Source: Nematostella vectensis (taxonomy: Eukaryota; Cnidaria; Anthozoa; Actiniaria; Edwardsiidae). From it: a DNA stretch of 64,000 bases. Positions 32,085-43,700 of the stretch are shown here, piece after piece; positions within the stretch are counted from its first letter, which is position 1, and each line of letters opens with the position of its first letter. The stretch covers positions 19,490,953-19,554,952 of the forward strand of contig NC_064036.1 in NCBI RefSeq assembly GCF_932526225.1, read 5' to 3'. The position numbers and the translations under genes were made by a program. Under the pieces are notes generated by a model. The model saw only the letters and a list, made by a program, of their open reading frames with translations, had not been told where the DNA came from and searched no databases.

Positions 32085-32342
32085 CACCTCGGTAAAGTGC
32101 CACTCACGGCTTGGTTCATCTCGGTAAAGTGCCACTCCCGGCTTGGTTCTCCTGGGTAAAGTGACACTCGCGGCTTGGTTCTCCTCGGTAAAGTGCAATT
32201 CGCGGCTTGGTTTACCTCGGTAAAGTGCAACTCGCGGCTTGGTTCATCTCGGTAAAGTGCCACTCGCGGCTTGGTTCATCTCGGTAAAGTGCAACTCGCG
32301 GCTTGGTTCATCTCGGTAAAATGCCACTCGCGGCTTGGTGGA
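32085..32342 (-). repeat. 32-bp minisatellite, about 8 copies, containing a stop codon of the ROCO gene
   Basis: The plus-strand unit is CTCGGTAAAGTGCCACTCGC then GGCTTGGTTCAT. The last codons of the Rho-ROCO protein (QAASGILPR and TGA at 32308-32310) are read from the first units. Confidence 0.93.
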
Positions 32343-35300
32343 CCGGATAAGCGTGCTTACGACATAACCACATGTTCTCCTTGTGCCTCTCGACATACGT
32401 GCACACCAGCGGACCAAAGACCCTTCCCTCAGCAGATAACTCAAGCATTTGAGCCAGCTTGGAGCGCTTAAGGTCCTTTCCGCAAACCAGATATTCAAGA
32501 TCCTCATCCATACGAACGCTTGAGCACCCCTCGACAATCTCAGGGAAAAGCTCGTAGTAGTGCTCCAGAAGATTTTTCAGGTCGGAGGCAAGTGTTTCTC
32601 TGAGCGCGGGATCTCCAACTACGATCTTCAGGAGAAAGTTTTTCAGTGATGGATAAGTGAGGGAGTCTTCCTCGCCCATGAGAAAAATAACTTTGAGCAG
32701 TCTGCAAGCGCGCTCGCCAAACCGTGCAAAAAACTCATCTGGGCGTCTTATCCGGTACCCTGGATCTGGGACAAGGTGCCAGTATCCCGGGCACTCGCAG
32801 AGTAAGTGAACGGCATATCCATCGGTCACATGACTCATGACGTGGAGGTCTTTGAGTGCAACGCTTTGAAATCCTACCGGGAGCACAATGAACAGCTTTG
32901 GGCAGAAGTGGTATTCGAGGAAGTCCTCACCGGGTGGAGGAGAAGGAGAACAGGTAGCAGGCTTGCCTATAAGTGTGCCAGGGATCTTCCCGCTAAGAAT
33001 TTCAGTCCTGCTTCCACACTCATGTCCTTTGGAGCACAGATTTAACGCTTTCCATGGCTCATGTAGGTATTCCGGTTTCTTGGCAGTGGTTTCCTTGGTC
33101 AGTTCACACACAGGACAAACCAAGAGCTCGTTGAACTTGATGCCGGGGTACCGGACGTCAGTAACACTCTTGATAGCTGCAACAAGCTCCGGAAGAACAC
33201 AGCAAGGCATCGCACCGCGAACCGAGGCACGGAGGGTCTGGGAGTGAGGGACACATTCTATGTGTACCAAATGGGAACCTTCAGAATCAGGGTCCAGTTC
33301 CTCTAGTGGGCTATTCAGCACGTTCTCGTGGTTGTGAAGAATGCATCCTTCGGAGGCTTTAAGATAAGTACCGAACACCACGTGCAGGCGGTAGTACGTT
33401 GGCTCGCAGAGCTCCAGAGAGACTACCTCGCGTTTGTTCAGGACAACAATGAGGTCACTGAAGAAGGTGGGAGGCAGGAAGCTAAAGGCGTATTCGACCG
33501 TTAATTGGTGATGGTCCGGTGGCGGCATTAATGGCCACGACTCCTTGTCGGGGTGTCCAAGAGGAAAGAGTGAGGGGAACAGGTCAACACCTTCAGATAT
33601 CTTGAAACAGAGACCGAGCTTTCGCAGAAGGGAATGCAGGAGCTCACTCTCTGTGGCCGTAAAGTCCGGCCATAACTTCATCAAGTTGTCCGTCCGTAGG
33701 ATCCCATGAGCCAGGGCGTGGTGACCCCTGTATGGTGGGTAGATGGTCCTCAGCTGGTCAGCTAGCCATTGGGGTCTGACAAACACCACATCGGCGAGCT
33801 CCGGAACATCCTCATACCAAAGAAAGTCCCCTTGTGTGTGAAAGTACGAGATCATTGCCTTTAGTTTATGGTCATCCCGCATCCCGCAGCCTAACGCGAT
33901 GTCCCGAAGGCGTGTCAGCGTCATGATTGGCTGTTCTTGAAGCTCTGGTTCTGTCTGTGAAATCTCGAGCACACGGTCGCGGAAGTACAAGCACTTCTGT
34001 GGGATCCGGGATCCGACATTCGAGCTGAGCAGTACTTCCATTTTGAGCGCTAAACCACACTTGAGCTTCTGCAGACCAAGATTCTTGGAACTGAGGAATA
34101 CTTTAGGGTAAACCTCCTTGCAGCTGACCTCATAGTACCCCACAATGTGTGGGATGGAAGGATCTGGAGAGAGAAGTGTACCGCTAGCTTCACCGGGTTG
34201 ACCTCGGATATAAAACTGAGCTGAGCTTACGTCACAGAGGTGAGTTTCGTCACAGAGGGCACACTGAGGGACGGCTTCACTGGCGAAATTACTCTTGTGA
34301 CCCTTACGGTACTTTGCTAGCATCTTCTCTATGTCTTCTCTGATCTGGGAGCGCAATGCGTCCGTCAAGTTTGGGTGGCCAGCGTTAGTAGCAACTATCA
34401 CCACGTGCGAGTTGGGAGCCTGAGAGTGTATCACCTGAAGCCAGACCTCAAGCGTCCCAAGCTGATAAAAGGCGTTGCTATACGGAGTTTTGACGTACGT
34501 GGCCATGTCAAAGACGGCTTGGTATAAGCTATTCTCGGAAAGGAAAAGCGCGTGAATGTCGAAGTAGAAAGAATCACCGCCAAGATCAAACACCTTCATT
34601 CTAAGTGACTCGTTCAGGTCGATATTTGAGATCTCTAGACCTTTAGTCTTCTCTTCCGAATCCATAACAGTGCTCAGCTTCCAATTGTATTTAAACCCCA
34701 AAGCCTTCACCAAAGTAGTTTTACCCGCTCCTTCTCCTCCCACAATAGTGACCTTCACCTGCTTGTTAAGTACTGGGTCGTCAAGATACTTGTTTAGAAA
34801 TTCCAAGACTTCGTCGCTACCCTTTCTAAGAACCTCTTCCGGAGGGAACCTTAACCGATTCTTTGCGAACTTCAGACACTTAAGCTTGTTAAGCAAACCT
34901 AGCGACGCGCTGAGTTTTTCAAGTTTGTTATGAGTGAGTTCTAGCACTTCAAGTTCAGTAAGGCTTCCCATTTGATCAGGAAGGCTTTCCAAGACATTGT
35001 AATCGCAGTGGAGGAACCTCAGATTATGAAGTCGGCCAATGGTGTCTGGAAGACGTCGCAGCTTGTTGTCGGTCAGACGTAGCTTCTGTAACTGCTTCAA
35101 GTCTGATATTTCCTTTCTGAGCACCCCGATATTACAGCTAACGAGAGACAAACTGTTAAGGTTAGTTAGCTCGTAAATAGAGAGTGGGACATCCATGATG
35201 TCGCAGTTTGTAAGAGTCAGGCAAGTCAAGGAATGAGTCATGGTAAAGACGAAGGCACACGGCCCGTCCGTGTTGACAATAGCCAGGCTTTTGATAGGAA

Positions 35301-37272
35301 TAAAGGGAATTGACTCCCTCAGGAATTTTCCAATCTCGATCCCGTGCTGACCAATCAGGAGGATGCTGGCATCTGCAGGGGTGCTCCAGCCAGCGTACAA
35401 ATTCAGCACTCTGCGCGCGAGCTCATTAACGTTCCTGTGCACCAACTGCTCAGCCTCTTTGTTCTCTGTCCAACACTCGCACCGCTTGACCCAATCCTCT
35501 ATTTCGACCTTGACCTCGGCACCGTTCAGTATAAGTTTACGCGCAGCTACTGTGTGGTTTCTTCTGACTGCGATGTCCAAAGGCCTTCGCCCATTGCGGT
35601 CCTTGGTGTTGATGTCCATGACATAGGCTAAGGCCTCTATGGACGGCTCGTGGTTGGCTTGTGCCGCCTGGTGTAGCAGAGTGAAGCCATATTTCACGAA
35701 GTCTGGTAAAAGCTGAGATAATTCCATTCTGTCCATGCAACTCACTCTTATGACCTCATCGAAGATACCTTTTACTGCTGTTGCATCATTTGTTGCGCAT
35801 TCCATGTACCTGAAATAGGAGCGGAAATAAAATCATCAGTCTATTGTCAGCATTTTTCCTTCCGATCTAAACGGTTTATGTTACTACACTCAGAGAGATC
35901 ACCTCATCTATATATTGGCATATACTATTCCATTTTAGGGAGTAGTCATCATTTAGAGGGGGGCTACTGTGCTTGGGGGAGGGGGGATTGCGGGGGGTTA
36001 ACCAGTTATTCTGATCAATTTCCGAGCCTCCTTAAAGTGTGGATTTTCAAACTTTTCTGGGGGAGAACCCCAGACCCCCTACAAAATTAGAACTTAAATG
36101 TGATGCGCCTTATGCTTCTATAACTTTCGTCTGGTTGGCGCTGAAAATCGTTACCGTAACCCCGAGTTTTATCCCTTTTGCAGTTTTTGTTTTATTAATT
36201 TCCATGATCACTGAATTCCCGTTCATGTCAAAGTTTTGGCATGGCACAGATCGCAGATAGAAAGAAGGAAAAGATTCGTATGGGTGGAAAGGGGAATATA
36301 TACAATACTATTTACACCCCTGGAATGTGGGTTGAAATCAACACTGCTCCTGAATACGGTGATCGTTTAAGGCCAGCCACGAGATCTTGACTTTTACGTA
36401 TGATGGCATAAGATGTTCCTGCGTTTACACCTAGTATGCAGTATATCATACCCCCTCCCCTTTGGTAAAAAGGTATTAATACTACATAGTAAAAACAAAA
36501 GTAAATGAATACACCCCCCAAAGACTAGGCCGCCCCATCTGATACTGAGATAAAGTTGTGTATTTAGCCACCCCCTTTAGTGTTTTTAATATGGAGAGCT
36601 TTAGGTAAAAACAGTCCATCACCTTACTGCACCATGCTTCTCGGCATACATAGCACCCGTCTCTGGAAATATAGGTCTCCTAGCAGGGTCTATTGTAGCT
36701 GCTCGATCTTCAGACAGGAGTCTCCAATTGATGTGAGTGCCAATAAGCAAGAATGGTGTCACAGGACAAAACCTCCTCAATTCTGGTACCCATCTGTTGA
36801 CAACATCCTTCAAAGATTGTTGCAGAGTAACAGAGAAGCAGACTAGGAAGACGTCTGTGTCAGGGTAGAGTTCAGCCCGTAATTGATCGTATGCAGTCTG
36901 ACTAGTGCATTCATGTATTTCAATATTATAGGCTTTATTGTCCACTATTATTGGCCCCGACCAACTGTCTAGATCATATTCACCGCTGTGATCATCTTCG
37001 GATTCTGAAATCTCATTGTCTTCTGTATGGTGCAACACCTGGAAACGTAATGGTGAGCACTTGACATTTACAGGTTCAGCACCATTATTGTCATTATCTT
37101 CATTAGGACTTTCACTTCTCAGGACTTCACCTGTGTTTGGGTCTTTCTCATTTTCCTCTACTTCATGTTTTTCTTTTTTGGGTTTAAGTTCATTGACCAC
37201 TGTAAAGAAGAGTTCCCTCTTGTCCACGTCATCATTTCCAAGCAGGACACACTTGACAGATCTGATGGCCAT
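32308..37272 (-). CDS. Rho-like pseudoGTPase / ankyrin / LRR / Roc-COR (ROCO) fusion protein
   Basis: Exon 1 is 36623-37272 (ATG at 37272) and exon 2 is 32308-35809. The donor AAG|GTGATG and acceptor TTTCAG|GTAC give the junction GAV-R-YMECATND, which restores the Rho-family C-terminal motif. The product is about 1,383 aa. Order: a Rho-like domain (residues 1-240) with a 70-90 aa acidic insertion and degenerate nucleotide motifs (GNDDVDKR in place of GxxxxGKT; HECTSQTAYDQLR in place of WDTAGQE; THIN in place of TKxD); ankyrin-like repeats (about 255-320); leucine-rich repeats (about 395-550, e.g. LQKLRLTDNKLRRLPDTIG); a Roc GTPase with intact P-loop GGEGAGKT (near 570-578) and DLGG; a COR-like region (VFVRPQWLADQL near 900); a Cys/His cluster (CPVC near 1,115 and CSKGHEC); and a C-terminal region with WLCRKH. 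ROCO proteins are signalling scaffolds with GTP-regulated dimerisation. No kinase domain is present. Confidence 0.85.
35810..36622 (-). other. intron of the Rho-ROCO gene
   Basis: An 813-base intron between the Rho exon and the ankyrin-LRR-Roc exon. It contains G-rich and C-rich patches but no array or recognised element. Confidence 0.8.
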
Positions 37273-37778
37273 TATCTCAATCTCCTTGGCATTTTAATAA
37301 CTCACATCTCATTTACTTGATGCCCTAAAATAAATCACATCATCACAATGAAAAACATTTAAGATTAATGAGCTCAATTGATCTAGTGGATGACGGATGA
37401 AGAAACTGTGGCCTCTGCTTGTTGTGATTCCAGACAAAGCTTGAAACTATCGGAAATATAAGTTTTATTATTGTAAATGTTGTATTCTGATTATTATTGT
37501 CTATCCCCATAAATTAGTACGGGAGCACTCCCAGGCTAGATGGCTTTATTATAAGCTTATTATCTAATCTTACCATCTTTTCCCATAAATAGGTGCCTTT
37601 ATTGTGGACTTAATGATTGTAGGGACTTATCCTTATCCCCACATAAAAAGCAAGTATTTATTGTCACTTATTCATAATAATTATTAGCACCTAAAACGTA
37701 GAGCAATTACAAATCAGAAATGGATACAAGATTTGAGAAATGTGGCCAAGATGAGTCAACATGTAAGAAAATATGTAC
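37273..37778. other. upstream region of the Rho-ROCO gene
   Basis: AT-rich sequence between the start codon and the large satellite. It must hold the promoter or a 5' UTR splice site, but no clear core promoter motif was recognised. Confidence 0.4.
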
Positions 37779-40700
37779 CCAATGGTGTATAGTTGGTAGG
37801 CCTGGTATTAGGGTTAACCCAATGGTGTATAATTGGTAGGGCTGGCATTACGGTTAACCCAATGGTGTATAGTTGGTAGGGCTGGCATAAGGGTAAACCC
37901 AATGGTGTATAGTTGGTAGGGTTGGCATTACGGTTAACCCAATGGTGTATAGTTGGTAGGGCTGGCATTAGGGTTAACCCAGTGGTGTATAGTTGGTAGG
38001 GCTGGCATTAGGGTTAACCCAATAGTGTATGGTTGGTAGGGTTGGCATTACGGTTAACCCAATGGTGTATAGTTGGTAGGGCTGGCATTAGGGTTAACCC
38101 AATAGTGTATGATTGGTAGGGTTGGCATTACGGTGAACCCAATGGTGCATAGTTGGTAGGGCTGGCATTAGGGTTAACCCAATAGTGTATGGTTGGTAGG
38201 ATTGGCATTACGGTTAACCCAATGGTGTATAGTTGGTAGGGTTGGCATTAGGGTTAACCCAATGGTGTATATTTGGTAGGGCTGGTATTAGGGTTAACCC
38301 AATGGTGCATATTTGGTAGGGCTGGCATTAGGGTTAACTCAATGCTGTATAGTTGGTAGGGCTGGCATTAGGGTTAACCCAATGGTGTATAGTTGGTAGG
38401 GCTGGCATAAGGGTTAACCCAATGGTGTATATTTGGTAGGGCTGGCATTAGGGTTAACCCAATGGAGTATAGTTGGTAGGGCTGGCATTAGGGTTAACTC
38501 AATGGTGTATAGTTGGTAGGGCTGGCATTAGGGTTAACCCAGTGGTGTATAGTTGGTAGGGTTGGAATTAGGGTTAACTCAATGCTGTATAGTTGGTAGG
38601 GCTGGCATTAGGGTTAACACAATGGTGTATAGTTGGTAGGGCTGGCATAAGGGTTAACCCAGTGGTGTATAGTTGGTAGGGTTGGAATTAGGGTTAACCC
38701 AATGCTGTATAGTTGGTAGGGCTGGCATTAGGGTTAACCCAATGGTGTATAGTTGGTAGGGCTGGCATTAGGGTTAACCCAATGGTGTATAGTTGGTAGG
38801 GCTGGCATAAGGGTTAACCCAATGGTGTATAGTTGGTAGGGCTGGCATAAGGGTTAACCCAGTGGTGTATAGTTGGTAGGGCTGGCATAAGGGTTAACCC
38901 AGTGGTGTATAATTGGTAGGGCTGGCATAAGGGTTAACCCAGTGGTGTATAGTTGGTAGGGTTGGAATTAGGGTTAACCCAGTGGTGTATAGTTGGTAGG
39001 GTTGGAATTAGGGTTAACCCAATGATGTATAGTTGGTAGGGCAGGCATAAGGGTTAACCCAATGGTGTATAGTTGGTAGGGCTGGCATTAGGGTTAACCC
39101 AGTGGTGTATAGTTGGTAGGGTTGGAATTAGGGTTAACCCAATGGTGTATAGTTGGTAGGGCTGGCATAAGGGTTAACTCAATGGTGTATAGTTAATAGG
39201 GCTGGCATAAGGGTTAACCCAATGGTGTATAGTTGGTAGGGCTGGCATTAGGGTTAACCCAATGGTGTATAGCTGGTAGGGCTGGCATTAGGGTTAACCC
39301 AATGGTGTATAGTTGGTAGGGCTGGCATAAGGGTTAACCCAATGGTGTATAGTTGGTAGGGCTGGCATAAGGGTTAACCCAATGGGGTATAGTTGGTAGG
39401 GCTGGCATTAGGGTTAACCCAATGGTGTATAGTTGGTAGGGTTGGCATTAGGGTTAACCCAATGGTGTATATTTGGTAGGGCTGGCATTAGGGTTAACTC
39501 AATGGTGTATAGTTGGTAGGGCTGGCATTGGGGTTAACTCAATGGTGTATACATGGTAGGGCTGGCATTAGGGTTAACTCAATGCTGTATAGTTGGTAGG
39601 GCTGGCATTAGGGTTAACTCAATGATGTATAGTTGGTAGGGCTGGCATTAGGATTAACTCAATGGTGTATAGTTGGTAGGGCTGGCATTAGGGTTAACCC
39701 AATGGTGTATATTTGGTAGGGCTGACATAAGGGTTAACTCAATGGTGTATAGTTGGTAGGGCTGGCATTAGGGTTAGCCCAATGGTGTATAGTTGGTAGG
39801 GCTGGAATTAGGGTTAACCCAATGGTGTATAGTTGGTAGGGCTGGCATAAGGGTTAACCCAATGGTGTGTAGTTGGTAGGGCTGGCATAAGGGTTAACCC
39901 AATGGTGTATATTTGGTAGGGCTGGCATTAGGGTTAACCCAATGGTATACAGTTGGTAGAGCTGGCAAAAGAGTTAACCCAATGGAGTATAGTTGGTAGG
40001 GCTGGCATTAGGGTTAACTCAATGGTGTATAGTTGGTAGGGCTGGCATTGGGGTTAACTCAATGGTGTATAGATGGTAGGGCTGGCATTAGGGTTAACTC
40101 AATGCTGTATAGTTGGTAGGGCTGGCATTAGGGTTAACTCAATGATGTATAGTTGGTAGGGCTGGCATTAGGATTAACTCAATGGTGTATAGTTGGTAGG
40201 GCTGGCATTAGGGTTAACCCAATGGTGTATAGTTGGTAGGGCTGGCATAAGGGTTAACTCAATGGTGTATAGTTGGTAGGGCTGGCATTAGGGTTAGCCC
40301 AATGGTGTATAGTTGGTAGGGCTGGAATTAGGGTTAACCCAATGGTGTATAGTTGGTAGGGCTGGCATAAGGGTTAACCCAATGGTGTGTAGTTGGTAGG
40401 GCTGGCATAAGGGTTAACCCAATGGTGTATATTTGGTAGGGCTGGCATTAGGGTTAACCCAATGGTGTACAGTTGGTAGAGCTGGCAAAAGAGTTAACCC
40501 AATGGAGTATAGTTGGTAGGGCTGGCATTAGGGTTAACTCAATGGTGTATAGTTGGTAGGGCTGGCATTAGGGTTAACTCAATGGTGTATAGTTGGTAGG
40601 GCTGGCATTAGGGTTAACCCAATGGTGTATAATTGGTAGGACTGGCATTAGGGTTAACCCAATGGTGTATAGTTGGTAGGGCTGGCATTAGGGTTACCCC

Positions 40701-43700
40701 AATGGTGTATAGTTGGTAGGGTTGGAATTAGGGTTAACCCAATGATGTATAGTTGGTAGGGCAGGCATAAGGGTTAACCCAATGGTGTATAGTTGGTAGG
40801 GCTGGCATTAGGGTTAACCCAATGGTGTATAGTTGGTAGGGCTGGCATTAGGGTTAACCCAATGGTGTATAGTTGGTAGGGCTGGCATAAGGGTTAACCC
40901 AATGGTGTATAGTTGGTAGGGCTGGCATAAGGGTTAACCCAATGGGGTATAGTTGGTAGGGCTGGCATTAGGGTTAACCCAATGGTGTATAGTTGGTAGG
41001 GTTGGCATTAGGGTTAACCCAATGGTGTATATTTGGTAGGGCTGGCATTAGGGTTAACTCAATGGTGTATAGTTGGTAGGGCTGGCATTAGGGTTAACCC
41101 AATGGTGTATAGTTGGTAGGGCTGGCATAAGGGTTAACTCAATGGTGTATAGTTGGTAGGGCTGGCATTAGGGTTAGCCCAATGGTGTATAGTTGGTAGG
41201 GCTGGAATTAGGGTTAACCCAATGGTGTATAGTTGGTAGGGCTGGCATAAGGGTTAACCCAATGGTGTGTAGTTGGTAGGGCTGGCATAAGGGTTAACCC
41301 AATGGTGTATAGTTGGTAGGGCTGGCATAAGGGTTAACCCAATGGTGTGTAGTTGGTAGGGCTGGCATAAGGGTTAACCCAATGGTGTATAGTTGGTAGG
41401 GCTGGCATAAGGGTTAACCCAATGGTGTATATTTGGTAGGGCTGGCATAAGGGTTAACCCAATGGTGTATCGTTGGTAGGGCTGGCATAAGGGTTAACCC
41501 AATGGTGTATAGTTGGTAGGGCTGGCATTAGGGTTAACCCAATGGTGTATAGCTGGTAGGGCTGGCATTAGGGTTAACCCAATGGTGTATAGTTGGTAGG
41601 GCTGGCATAAGGGTTAACCCAATGGTGTATAGTTGGTAGGGCTGGCATAAGGGTTAACCCAATGGGGTATAGTTGGTAGGGCTGGCATTAGGGTTAACCC
41701 AATGGTGTATAGTTGGTAGGGTTGGCATTAGGGTTAACCCAATGGTGTATATTTGGTAGGGCTGGCATTAGGGTTAACTCAATGGTGTATAGTTGGTAGG
41801 GCTGGCATTAGGGTTAACCCAATGGTGTATAGTTGGTAGGGCTGGCATAAGGGTTAACTCAATGGTGTATAGTTGGTAGGGCTGGCATTAGGGTTAGCCC
41901 AATGGTGTATAGTTCGTAGGGCTGGAATTAGGGTTAACCCAATGGTGTATAGTTGGTAGGGCTGGCATAAGGGTTAACCCAATGGTGTGTAGTTGGTAGG
42001 GCTGGCATAAGGGTTAACCCAATGGTGTATAGTTGGTAGGGCTGGCATAAGGGTTAACCCAATGGTGTGTAGTTGGTAGGGCTGGCATAAGGGTTAACCC
42101 AATGGTGTATAGTTGGTAGGGCTGGCATAAGGGTTAACCCAATGGTGTATATTTGGTAGGGCTGGCATAAGGGTTAACCCAATGGTGTATAGTTGGTAGG
42201 GCTGGCATAAGGGTTAACCCAATGGTGTATAGTTGGTAGGGCTGGCATAAGGGTTAACCCAGTGGTGTATAGTTGGTAGGGTTGGCATTAGGGTTAACCC
42301 AATGGTGTATAGTTGGTAGGGCTGGCATTAGGGTTAACCCAATGGTGTATAGTTGGTAGGGCTGGCATAAGGGTTAACCCAATGGTGTATAGTTGGTAGG
42401 GCTGGCATAAGGGTTAACCCAATGGTGTGTAGTTGGTAGGGCTGGCATAAGGGTTAACCCAATGGTGTATATTTGGTAGGGCTGGCATTAGGGTTAACCC
42501 AATGGTATACAGTTGGTAGAGCTGGCAAAAGAGTTAACCCAATGGAGTATAGTTGGTAGGGCTGGCATTAGGGTTAACTCAATGGTGTATAGTTGGTAGG
42601 GCTGGCATTGGGGTTAACTCAATGGTGTATAGATGGTAGGGCTGGCATTAGGGTTAACTCAATGCTGTATAGTTGGTAGGGCTGGCATTAGGGTTAACTC
42701 AATGATGTATAGTTGGTAGGGCTGGCATTAGGATTAACTCAATGGTGTATAGTTGGTAGGGCTGGCATTAGGGTTAACCCAATGGTGTATAGTTGGTAGG
42801 GCTGGCATAAGGGTTAACTCAATGGTGTATAGTTGGTAGGGCTGGCATTAGGGTTAGCCCAATGGTGTATAGTTGGTAGGGCTGGAATTAGGGTTAACCC
42901 AATGGTGTATAGTTGGTAGGGCTGGCATAAGGGTTAACCCAATGGTGTGTAGTTGGTAGGGCTGGCATAAGGGTTAACCCAATGGTGTATATTTGGTAGG
43001 GCTGGCATTAGGGTTAACCCAATGGTGTACAGTTGGTAGAGCTGGCAAAAGAGTTAACCCAATGGAGTATAGTTGGTAGGGCTGGCATTAGGGTTAACTC
43101 AATGGTGTATAGTTGGTAGGGCTGGCATTAGGGTTAACTCAATGGTGTATAGTTGGTAGGGCTGGCATTAGGGTTAACCCAATGGTGTATAATTGGTAGG
43201 ACTGGCATTAGGGTTAACCCAATGGTGTATAGTTGGTAGGGCTGGCATTAGGGTTACCCCAATGGTGTATAGTTGGTAGGGTTGGAATTAGGGTTAACCC
43301 AATGATGTATAGTTGGTAGGGCAGGCATAAGGGTTAACCCAATGGTGTATAGTTGGTAGGGCTGGCATTAGGGTTAACCCAGTGGTGTATAGTTGGTAGG
43401 GTTGGAATTAGGGTTAACCCAATGGTGTATAGTTGGTAGGGCTGGCATAAGGGTTAACTCAATGGTGTATAGTTAATAGGGCTGGCATAAGGGTTAACCC
43501 AATGGTGTATAGTTGGTAGGGCTGGCATTAGGGTTAACCCAATGGTGTATAGCTGGTAGGGCTGGCATTAGGGTTAACCCAATGGTGTATAGTTGGTAGG
43601 GCTGGCATAAGGGTTAACCCAATGGTGTATAGTTGGTAGGGCTGGCATAAGGGTTAACCCAATGGTGTATAGTTGGTAGGGCTGGCATTAGGGTTAACCC

